A DNA stretch of 5,920 nt from Candidatus Gottesmanbacteria bacterium. Its GTDB lineage: Bacteria > Patescibacteriota > Microgenomatia > UBA10105 > UBA927. Every line of letters starts with the position of its first letter. The first letter of the stretch is position 1. Positions 1 to 4,767 of the stretch are shown here, piece after piece. The stretch spans positions 1-5,920 of the forward strand of contig JACQHE010000035.1 of the NCBI GenBank assembly GCA_016199185.1, written 5' to 3'. A program made the translations under genes and the position numbers. The notes beneath the pieces are model-generated. The model was not told the origin of the DNA. It saw only the letters and a list, made by a program, of their open reading frames with translations, and did not search any database.

Positions 1-782
1 ACCTATCTCTTGTCCCCATCCCGGAGAACGCCGAGGACCGGGAATTAGTTTCCATACTCACGAGCGACTCTAGTCTCTTCCGATTTCTCCCCAATTTTTA
101 TCACGGCGAGCCCTTGCGCGATGTGCTCGAGTTTAACGCGCCGATTGGTCACCAGATCCAGTCCGTCTCCGGCTACGACACGCCACCCCTTCGCAGTTAC
201 TGGGAGTTTTTGCTTGAAGCCAACGGATATGCCTTTTGGGATGTCCTGCAATACACCGAATCAATTCCGCCGATCCGTAACCGTCAGGCGCTCAATTTCC
301 TCAATGTAAAATATATACTCGCGCCCATGAATACCACCCTCACTGGTTTTCGGATGATCAAGGAACATCCCGTCCGGGGCTGGCGGCTCTATGAGAATCC
401 GGACGTCAGCCCCCGATTTTTTATGGTGTCGCAAGCCCCTCCCCGGCGCGGGGTATCGTTTGATCTTCAACAAACCTGTGTTGGTGGCGGGCAGTTTCGT
501 CCGGTAGACGTGGTATCGTATACCCCGAACACCATACTATTGAAATCAAACAATACGTGCGATGGGTATCTCGTAAGCTCTGAAACTTACTATCCTGGCT
601 GGCGGGCGACGATAGATGGAAAAGAAACGCCGGTCTTTGAAGGAAACATCGCATTCCGGACCATCTTTCTCCCGGCAGGCGCCCACCGCATCGAGTTTTC
701 CTACCGGCCAACCATCGTGCTCGTTGGGGCGGCAGTAAGTACCGCGGCAATTCTCCTCGCCATATTCCTCGTCGTTATCTGA
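1..782 (+). CDS. YfhO-like membrane protein, C-terminal part (5' end outside window)
   Basis: The reading frame is open from base 3 to a TGA at 780-782, giving about 259 visible residues. The TTG at 114 lies inside it and is not a convincing start, so the gene continues upstream. Seen: an extracytoplasmic part containing SVSGYDTPPLRSYWEF and LNFLNVKYILAP, then a beta-rich C-terminal module with SETYYPGWRATIDGKE (from about 582) and LPAGAHRIEFSYRP (ending near 708), then a final hydrophobic helix of about 22 residues (712-779). Known: this order (GYD/rY.e, LnvkYil, YpGW.a.vDG, v..G.H.i.f.Y.P, last TM) is typical of the YfhO family, large multi-TM GT-C-like proteins implicated in glycosylating surface polymers. 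Inference: the missing N-terminal part holds the bundle of membrane helices. The exact donor and acceptor cannot be told. Confidence is high for the family and low for the substrate. Confidence 0.88.
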   Translation, partial: LSLVPIPENAEDRELVSILTSDSSLFRFLPNFYHGEPLRDVLEFNAPIGHQIQSVSGYDTPPLRSYWEFLLEANGYAFWDVLQYTESIPPIRNRQALNFLNVKYILAPMNTTLTGFRMIKEHPVRGWRLYENPDVSPRFFMVSQAPPRRGVSFDLQQTCVGGGQFRPVDVVSYTPNTILLKSNNTCDGYLVSSETYYPGWRATIDGKETPVFEGNIAFRTIFLPAGAHRIEFSYRPTIVLVGAAVSTAAILLAIFLVVI

Positions 783-901
783 TAAGCAGGGGAAAGTATT
801 GTATTTGGCGTCACGCGTAAAAGAATTGATGGTGGAGGTTGTCTTCCGGTTAATGTGCATCCTCTTTCTGACCTCCAAATAAACTATCTAAATCAGCATC
901 T

Positions 902-930
902 ATTAAAGTGAATGTAGTCTGAGTTATACT
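902..930 (+). promoter_or_regulatory. Candidate promoter giving a leaderless start at 937
   Basis: A TATACT box at 925-930 ends six bases before the ATG at 937. A weak -35 (attaaa, 902-907) sits 17 bases upstream. With normal sigma-70 spacing the +1 would fall on the A of the start codon. No Shine-Dalgarno is visible in front of the ATG, which fits leaderless translation. The -35 is poor, so this rests mainly on the -10. Confidence 0.45.
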
Positions 931-936
931 AGTTTC

Positions 937-1506
937 ATGGAGTTTTATCCAACCCGTAAACTTAAAATAAATCCTTTTCAGCAAATAGTCAATTACATTT
1001 TTTTGATATTTATAGTTTACTTGTTAATTTTTCGGCCCTGGTTAGATTATATACGCCTACAGACGTTTGATAACCTTAGGGCGGCGGCTGTCACAACAGT
1101 ATTGATGTTAATTATATTAATCCCAATATTTGTTTTGGGTTATATAACAAATCGAGTAAAACGATCAAAAATCAGTATCATTGGCGATGATCTCGTTGTG
1201 CTTAGCCGCCCATTGGGTTCCGATTGGAAAGAGGTTAAAACAATCAAATTAAAAACAGTAAGAGCGATTACCTATTCATATTCTGAGGAACAACCGTTTG
1301 AGATTCTTAAATCAATTCCGTCTAGATCACCTGGAGCACATGAAGTTTCACTCCATTTAGCCTTCACGACCAACGATAATCAGATTGAAAAAGTATGGCT
1401 ACCTTTCTGGAATAATCTATCTATAAAGTCAGTGCTAGATAAAATATCTACAAATTACCCTTCAATAGTGGTGAGAAACCCGATGGTGAGAAACCCGACG
1501 GGTTAA
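937..1506 (+). CDS. Small two-TM membrane protein, function unknown
   Basis: The ORF encodes 189 residues. I do not recognise the family. Seen: a short basic N-terminus, a hydrophobic helix at about residues 17-32, a second at about 50-70, then a basic stretch (NRVKRSK). By the positive-inside rule the following soluble part is cytoplasmic. Residues 78-175 alternate hydrophobic and polar residues (ISIIGDDLVVLSRPL, EVKTIKLKTVRAITY, HEVSLHLAFTT), suggesting a beta-rich domain, possibly like the bacterial PH-type domains that follow two N-terminal helices in other small membrane proteins; that is inference. The last residues (VVRNPMVRNPTG) come from a DNA repeat. The gene is plainly richer in A/T than its neighbours, stands alone 154 bp after the YfhO-like gene, and may be acquired. 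ATG 937 is chosen because it follows a TATACT box directly. Confidence 0.7.
   Translation: MEFYPTRKLKINPFQQIVNYIFLIFIVYLLIFRPWLDYIRLQTFDNLRAAAVTTVLMLIILIPIFVLGYITNRVKRSKISIIGDDLVVLSRPLGSDWKEVKTIKLKTVRAITYSYSEEQPFEILKSIPSRSPGAHEVSLHLAFTTNDNQIEKVWLPFWNNLSIKSVLDKISTNYPSIVVRNPMVRNPTG
1469..1504 (+). repeat. 15-bp tandem repeat plus 13-bp palindrome at the 3' end of the membrane-protein ORF
   Basis: The unit tggtgagaaacccga occurs twice in tandem (1469-1483, 1484-1498). The second copy runs into the palindrome aacccg-a-cgggtt at 1492-1504, which overlaps the TAA stop (1504-1506). The repeats encode the terminal V-R-N-P / M-V-R-N-P-T-G. No T tract follows, so an intrinsic terminator is not supported. 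The repeat may be a dispersed element that supplied a new C-terminus. Confidence 0.8.
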
Positions 1507-1523
1507 ATAGCTTTAAACCTCCT

Positions 1524-1649
1524 CTAGCGCCAGGTGTTTGATTTTCTCCGACTCTTTAAAAGGTTTTCCACCTCCGGTGTGTCGTAGCCTCGATACATGT
1601 GGATCCGTTCGTGTTTGTAAGGCAAACGTAGTATTTTCGACCGCGGCCG
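1524..1649 (-). pseudogene. Remnant resembling the C-terminus of an integrase-type (rve) transposase
   Basis: On the minus strand a 41-codon frame lies between an in-frame TAA (1650-1652) and a TAG (1524-1526). It reads LPYKHERIHMYRGYDTPEVE near its middle, followed by a basic tail. Known: C-termini of IS3/IS481-type transposases carry the pattern Y N..R.H..LgY.TP.e. Here Y-x3-R-I-H-x3-G-Y-x-T-P-E matches it well. Nothing upstream in any minus-strand frame looks like the DDE core, so only the tail survives. It is too short to be sure. Confidence 0.42.
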
Positions 1650-1669
1650 TTACTCAAAAATACTACGTT
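1625..1669. repeat. Perfect 13-bp inverted repeat with a 19-base spacer
   Basis: The left arm aacgtagtatttt (1625-1637) and right arm aaaatactacgtt (1657-1669) are exact reverse complements. The spacer (1638-1656) contains the GC-rich ccgcggcc. A transcript from either strand would fold into a stable hairpin. No U tract follows on either strand beyond what the stem contains. It overlaps the start of the transposase-like remnant. It could be an old element end, a stem-loop for a protein, or a small RNA hairpin. Confidence 0.85.
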
Positions 1670-1678
1670 CATGCGTCT

Positions 1679-1687
1679 CAAATTCAA
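1679..1687. repeat. Left copy of 9-bp target-site duplication
   Basis: The sequence caaattcaa directly abuts the left end of the insertion sequence and recurs exactly at 2989-2997 next to the right end. The match stops at nine bases on both sides. Known: IS256-family elements make 8-9 bp duplications. Confidence 0.8.
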
Positions 1688-1712
1688 GGTAGTGTTCATT
1701 TAACTGCATGAT
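1688..1712 (+). repeat. IS left terminal inverted repeat
   Basis: This repeat pairs with 2964-2988 on the opposite strand. Bases 7-16 (gttcatttaa) and 19-25 (gcatgat) are identical. Bases 2-6 differ only by transitions. Confidence 0.8.
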
Positions 1713-1732
1713 AAAAACGGCAGTTTTCCCCT

Positions 1733-1761
1733 TTGTAATCTTCTGAACTCTCAACTACACT
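1733..1761 (+). promoter_or_regulatory. Candidate transposase promoter
   Basis: TTGTAA (1733-1738) and TACACT (1756-1761) are separated by 17 bases, each matching the sigma-70 consensus at four of six positions. The predicted transcript would begin near 1768 and carry the strong Shine-Dalgarno at 1775-1783. This is the best placed pair between the left repeat and the start, but it is only moderate. Confidence 0.4.
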
Positions 1762-1774
1762 CACTCGCAGTGTT

Positions 1775-1783
1775 GAAAGGAGG
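1775..1783 (+). promoter_or_regulatory. Strong Shine-Dalgarno that fixes the transposase start
   Basis: The sequence gaaaggagg ends seven bases before ATG 1791. It is the strongest ribosome binding site in the window. It shows that translation is meant to start at 1791 and not at the in-frame ATG 1852, even though 1791 is out of frame with the transposase body. Confidence 0.8.
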
Positions 1784-1790
1784 ATGGACT

Positions 1791-2976
1791 ATGGAGAAAA
1801 AAACGGCAGTGCCCCTCGTGTGGTGGTCGTCTGGTTCGCAATGGAGGCAAAATGCTCCGACGGGTTTCCCTTCGAGAAACGATAACAGAACGGGTCCAAC
1901 AGTGGTGGTGTCAACAGTGCCGCAGTAGTTTTACCTTTCGTCGATTGACGGGGCGCAAGCATTTTGCCGGACTCTTCATCCGGGAAACTGTCAAGGACTT
2001 CATTCAGGGGAGAAGCTCAGTAGCGGTCATCCATGAACGGAAAGGGGTTGGGGTTGGCACGATCTCTTCGTGGGTTCGTCGATTCGGAGATGCCTGTATG
2101 AATCCGGTGGAGATTGCGGTCATCCTCTCGCTCACGAAGAAGAACCGCTGGAGCGGGATCCTGCTTCTTGATGCCAAATATCTCAATAAACGACAACTCC
2201 TCCTGGTTGCTGTAGACTTCGCGACATTGGATATTGTGGGGTGGCTGGTGACGGATGCGGAGACCGTGGACGGATACAGCAGACTCGTTGACCAGGTAGA
2301 GGCGTGTGGCTATGTCATCAAGGCGCTCATCTCCGATGGCCACCCGGCCATCATCGCCCTCACGCAAGCCCCTGCGCCACGATTCATCCGCAAAGGAACA
2401 CGACCATACCCGAGGCCGGGCGTGCTGCCGGCACTACCAAAAACCCCTCGCCTTGCCGGCATTCCCCATCAGTGGTGTGTCATTCATGCCGAGCGGGATA
2501 TCGACCGGTTCACGGCCAAACTTCCGCAAGAAGAACGTCAAGCCATCCATACGCTTGTTCATGATCTCCTCTTTGCCCGGACCGTGACCAAAGCAGAGCG
2601 CATGCAAAAGAAACTGGCGGAGGCAACTGCGCTCTCACCCCTTGCTGCTCAACGCGTCGCCCGGTGGATCGTATATCACTGGGAACTCTTGACTGTGCAT
2701 CATACGGTTCGTATCGGAAGAAAAAAGATACCTCGAGACACCAATGCCATCGAAAATGTGCTCTCCTATGTCAATACACGACTCAAGACGATGAGGAGGT
2801 TGCGGACAACCGCCTCTGCCGAGGCAATTTCCAATCTCATAGTCGTCAATTACCGTACGAAACCTTTGGCAAACAGTGGAAACAAGCTGAAACGGGGAAA
2901 ATCGCCTTTGGGGCTTGCGATCGGAAAAAACGTGAAGATCGACTGGATGAAACTCATCAAAAAATCATGCTCTTAA
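1791..2976 (+). CDS. IS256/IS1249-like DDE transposase, frameshifted at an A7 run
   Basis: It would catalyse cut-and-paste or circle transposition of the surrounding IS. The body frame (1777-2976) has no ATG, GTG or TTG before 1852, yet the conserved N-terminus lies upstream: CPSC (cysteine codons 1810, 1819) then WWCQQC (1909, 1918) form a zinc ribbon. ATG 1791 has an ideal Shine-Dalgarno, but from it the frame meets a stop after about 46 codons. Dropping one A from the seven at 1797-1803 restores M-E-K-K-R-Q-CPSCGG and a 394-residue protein, a usual length for this group. Catalytic residues, numbered from ATG 1852: D107 (LLLDAKYLN), D162 (LISDGHPAI), the CxxH motif C209/H212 (WCVIHAERDI) and E301 (DTNAIENVL). 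The core is otherwise intact, so the event is either recent or compensated by slippage. I class it as a CDS with a shift; a strict view would call it a pseudogene. Confidence 0.85.
1797..1803 (+). other. A7 homopolymer: indel or transcriptional slippage site
   Basis: Seven consecutive A's follow ATG GAG of the transposase. Removing one (or adding two) joins the start to the transposase frame. Known: runs of A in IS transposase genes can be sites of RNA-polymerase slippage. A sequencing or assembly error in a homopolymer would look the same. Confidence 0.7.
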
Positions 2977-2988
2977 ATGAACGTCGTC
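2964..2988 (-). repeat. IS right terminal inverted repeat
   Basis: Inverted partner of 1688-1712. It contains the last four codons and the TAA (2974-2976) of the transposase and ends at the base before the 9-bp duplication. Confidence 0.8.
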
Positions 2989-2997
2989 CAAATTCAA
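2989..2997. repeat. Right copy of 9-bp target-site duplication
   Basis: The sequence caaattcaa is identical to 1679-1687. It lies inside a 12-bp tandem repeat, so part of the match could be repeat-derived, but its exact placement beside the inverted repeat supports a true duplication. Confidence 0.8.
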
Positions 2998-3013
2998 CCC
3001 GAAATTCAACCCG
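2990..3013. repeat. 12-bp tandem repeat, two copies
   Basis: The unit aaattcaacccg occurs at 2990-3001 and again at 3002-3013. The first copy overlaps the IS target duplication. The stretch from here to 3090 shows no gene, RNA or clear terminator. Confidence 0.8.
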
Positions 3014-3090
3014 TAGTCTTATCCAATCGAAAAATGATACGGTAGAGGACTGGAAACTATTGGCGCGAACCGTTACCCTGTACCTTTTCG

Positions 3091-3363
3091 TCAATACACC
3101 TGGGCGTGGGTGCCGATGTCTATAAACTCTACGGTAGACGCATCAATGACATGGTACAACACCCGGATGTCTCCGGTTACCGAAAACGCAGAGAACCCTT
3201 TCTTTGATCCCTTCAACGGATGGACGCGAAGCAGAGGATGCTCCGGGTTGGAAAGAAACATCTCGACTCTTCTGTCAAATGCACGAGAAAGCATCATGTT
3301 CTTGCCGATGCGCCGCGCGAAGTGTTTAGAGAACGTCCGACTGTACTTTAGGTTTACGACCAT
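3091..3363 (-). CDS. RelE/YafQ-family toxin (mRNA interferase)
   Basis: The ORF encodes 90 residues. Known for the family: a small ribosome-dependent endoribonuclease that cuts mRNA and is held inactive by its antitoxin. Seen: an N-terminal LKYSRTFSKHF, a helical basic part, then RVHPLKGSKKGF (H48, L50, G52), SVTGDIRVLYHV (R67, Y70) and the terminal IDIGTHAQVY (H86, Y90), the typical iG.H..vY ending. Length and motif order fit the family. I start at ATG 3363 (MVVNLKYS) rather than the upstream in-frame ATG at 3402, which would add 13 unrelated residues. The start lies inside the antitoxin gene, overlapping it by 38 bp, with no good Shine-Dalgarno, so translational coupling is likely. All expected basic and histidine positions look intact, so it is probably active. 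Whether it is closer to RelE or YafQ cannot be settled by eye. Confidence 0.87.
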   Translation of the reverse strand: MVVNLKYSRTFSKHFARRIGKNMMLSRAFDRRVEMFLSNPEHPLLRVHPLKGSKKGFSAFSVTGDIRVLYHVIDASTVEFIDIGTHAQVY

Positions 3364-3640
3364 ACAACTGATCGAGAAAATCGTCGGCGCTATGGGCGAC
3401 ATACACCGGTTCTTTACCGGACTCTATGTCATCCATCATCTTGTTGTAGCGGCGGATGGCTCTGGGAGAGAGCTGAACAGCCGGCTCCTCGTAGCGGATG
3501 ATCGGCGTCTGCCGGACAATCTGGGAAAGCCACACGCGGATAGACTCCTGAAGGCTGGAAAATCCCATCACGCGGGCGGCCGCGGCCGCACGGGCTTTAA
3601 GAGCACTATCCATGGGAATCTGCAGAGTCGCTTTTGCCAT
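3326..3640 (-). CDS. RelB/DinJ-family antitoxin
   Basis: The ORF encodes 104 residues. It neutralises the toxin encoded by the overlapping downstream gene and, with it, should repress their shared promoter. Seen: an N-terminal ribbon-helix-helix pattern (strand AKATLQIPMD at residues 2-11, helix about 12-25 with an alanine run, turn GFSS, helix about 28-42 LQESIRVWLSQI). It is followed by a more polar C-terminal half with MDDIESGKEPVYVAHSADDF, where family members wrap the toxin. ATG 3640 is favoured because it begins the beta strand, but no Shine-Dalgarno precedes it and the -10 box lies only eight bases upstream, so the mRNA is probably leaderless. The codon run for A-R-A-A-A-A-A-R is very GC-rich. 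Order (antitoxin first) and overlap are usual for this family. Confidence 0.88.
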   Translation of the reverse strand: MAKATLQIPMDSALKARAAAAARVMGFSSLQESIRVWLSQIVRQTPIIRYEEPAVQLSPRAIRRYNKMMDDIESGKEPVYVAHSADDFLDQLYGRKPKVQSDVL

Positions 3641-3642
3641 AC

Positions 3643-3667
3643 CGTATCATTATACTATTTTGATACG
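3643..3667. promoter_or_regulatory. Inverted-repeat operator of the toxin-antitoxin promoter
   Basis: The arms cgtatca (3643-3649) and tgatacg (3661-3667) are perfect reverse complements with 11 bases between. They flank or touch the -10 box and fill most of the -10/-35 spacer on the minus strand. Known: RelB/DinJ antitoxins bind such palindromes through ribbon-helix-helix dimers. Binding here would block RNA polymerase. That this is the binding site is inference. Confidence 0.7.
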
Positions 3668-3676
3668 AGGAGTCAA
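3649..3676 (-). promoter_or_regulatory. Sigma-70 promoter of the antitoxin-toxin operon
   Basis: On the minus strand TTGACT (3676-3671) and a perfect TATAAT (3654-3649) are 16 bases apart. The predicted +1 falls at about 3640-3642, on or within two bases of the antitoxin ATG (3640), so the transcript would have essentially no leader. Confidence 0.72.
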
Positions 3677-3690
3677 GGAAGGCAACGCTC

Positions 3691-3718
3691 TTGAATCCTG
3701 ACCCTTACGTGCTATGAT
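3691..3718 (+). promoter_or_regulatory. Extended -10 promoter of the kinase operon
   Basis: TTGAAT (3691-3696) and TATGAT (3713-3718) are 16 bases apart, and a TG one base before the -10 makes it an extended -10. The predicted +1 is at 3725-3726, on the ATG at 3726. It runs divergently from the antitoxin promoter, with 14 bases between the two -35 boxes. Confidence 0.6.
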
Positions 3719-3725
3719 GACACCC

Positions 3726-4766
3726 ATGCAGGAGACGAAAGAGCGAGACTCCTTTCTTTCATCATTTGCCAAAAGCCACAGTGCTGGGTCCATCATTGAC
3801 CAGTTAACGAAGCTCAGGACCCTCAAGATTCTCATTATCGGGGAGGCCATCATCGACCAGTACCAGTACACCTCCCCCATGGGCAAAGAATCCAAAGAGC
3901 CTCTGGTCGTCCATCGCCATGAAGGCGAGGAGCTGTTCGCCGGCGGGGCATTGGCAACGGCAAATCATACCGCGTCTCTTTCCGGTAACGTTACCCTCGT
4001 TACCCTGTTGGGGAAATCCCCCTCGTATGAGTCCTTCATCCGCGACCATGTCAAAAAGGGCGTCAGACTCAAGTTTTTCTCCCGCGACGGATCCACCATC
4101 ATCAAACGCCGCTTCATCGACCAGTATACCAATCAGAAATTGTTTCAGGTCAGTGAGATCTGGAATGATATGATCACCCCTAGGCTCGAAAAAGCAGTGG
4201 CCGATTTCCTCAAGCGGGAGATTACCAAATACGACTGCGTTATGGTCAATGATTTCGGTCATGGATTTTTGACGCCCAAACTCATCCGCCTCATCTGCCG
4301 CAAAGCCAAAACGCTCTGCCTCAATGTCCAGGCTAACAGCGCCAACTACGGATTTAACATTGTCACCAAATACCCCCGCGCGGATATCGCCACCACAGAC
4401 ATCCATGAGATCAGACTGGCAACCCATGACCGCTACGGTGATATCCTCACGCTTGCCAAAAAAGTCGCCCGCCACCTCCATACCAAGACGCTCGTCGTCA
4501 CCCGCGGCCCCTTCGGCAGCACGGGATACACCAAAGAACAAGGCTTTGTGGACGTGCCGGCATTCACCGACCGGATCGTTGACCGGGTGGGGGCAGGAGA
4601 CGCGCTGTTTTCCATCATTTCCCCGTGCTTAGTCCGCGGCATGGATCTGCCTACCGGGCTTTTTGTGGGTAATGTCGCGGCAGCCATCAAGATTGGCTCT
4701 GTGGGCAACAAAACACCGATTGAGTTTAACCAGCTGAAGAGCTTTATCTCAACATTATTGCCATAA
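3726..4766 (+). CDS. PfkB/RfaE-like sugar kinase
   Basis: The ORF encodes 346 residues from ATG 3726; ATGs at 3714 and 3717 are in frame, but both lie within or overlap the -10 box. Known: ribokinase-family enzymes transfer phosphate from ATP to a sugar, and the RfaE/HldE branch acts on heptose 7-phosphate at C1. Seen (numbering from 3726): LKILIIGEAIIDQYQY near residue 35, the sugar-binding GG pair in LFAGGALATANH (G73-G74), VMVNDFGHGFL, TLVVTRGPFGSTGY, and the signature DRVGAGDALFS (G289-A-G-D292), where the Asp is the catalytic base and the preceding glycines form the anion hole. The GEAIIDQY and GKESKEPLVV segments resemble RfaE-type kinases of polysaccharide clusters more than fructokinases. 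There is no cytidylyltransferase domain, so it is not a full bifunctional HldE. It is first in an operon and ends one base before the epimerase gene. The substrate is unproven. Confidence 0.85.
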   Translation: MQETKERDSFLSSFAKSHSAGSIIDQLTKLRTLKILIIGEAIIDQYQYTSPMGKESKEPLVVHRHEGEELFAGGALATANHTASLSGNVTLVTLLGKSPSYESFIRDHVKKGVRLKFFSRDGSTIIKRRFIDQYTNQKLFQVSEIWNDMITPRLEKAVADFLKREITKYDCVMVNDFGHGFLTPKLIRLICRKAKTLCLNVQANSANYGFNIVTKYPRADIATTDIHEIRLATHDRYGDILTLAKKVARHLHTKTLVVTRGPFGSTGYTKEQGFVDVPAFTDRIVDRVGAGDALFSIISPCLVRGMDLPTGLFVGNVAAAIKIGSVGNKTPIEFNQLKSFISTLLP

Positions 4767-4767
4767 C

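Larger units (their letters stand above)
1688..2988 (+). mobile_element. IS256-family (IS1249-like) insertion sequence, 1301 bp
   Basis: The element is bounded by 25-bp imperfect inverted repeats (1688-1712 and 2964-2988; 18 of 25 match by my alignment, including a 10-base core gttcatttaa and a 7-base gcatgat). It is flanked by a 9-bp direct repeat, caaattcaa. The ends begin GG and GA, as known for IS256 family ends (G then a/g). A single MULE-type DDE transposase fills it, and its stop codon lies inside the right repeat. An N-terminal zinc ribbon on the transposase points to the IS1249-like branch; that subgroup call is inference from memory. The exact duplication suggests a fairly recent insertion into non-genic DNA. 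The transposase is out of frame near its start. Confidence 0.85.

Noticed and set aside
833..877. Inverted repeat tggaggt / acctcca after the YfhO-like gene, as a terminator
   Set aside because: The arms are only 7 bp with a loop of over 30 bases and no T tract follows. I see no supported terminator here.
1653..1710. Minus-strand mini-ORF beginning MQLNEHY and ending at TAA 1650
   Set aside because: It begins inside the IS left repeat, has no Shine-Dalgarno and crosses the insertion boundary, so it is created by the insertion.
1507..1790. CRISPR array, tRNA or riboswitch in the non-genic stretch
   Set aside because: No regular repeat-spacer pattern, no cloverleaf arms with a CCA-like end, and no recognisable aptamer core on either strand.
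1784..1860. Alternative transposase start at ATG 1784
   Set aside because: It lies only one base from the Shine-Dalgarno and is in a third frame that soon stops; it does not resolve the frameshift.
2664..3125. Plus-strand ORF of 153 codons across the transposase end and the IS right boundary
   Set aside because: It overlaps the conserved transposase C-terminus in another frame and runs through the IS boundary and target duplication. No recognisable domain.
3576..3589. 14-bp GC palindrome gcggccgcggccgc
   Set aside because: It is explained by the alanine/arginine codon run in the antitoxin first helix.
3110..3694. Long plus-strand ORF of 194 codons opposite the toxin-antitoxin genes
   Set aside because: It is antisense to two well-recognised genes, has no family-like motif, and crosses their promoter. 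It is a shadow frame.
3804..4541. Minus-strand ORF of 245 codons
   Set aside because: It is antisense to the sugar kinase, whose family motifs are clear. The composition is a codon-bias shadow.
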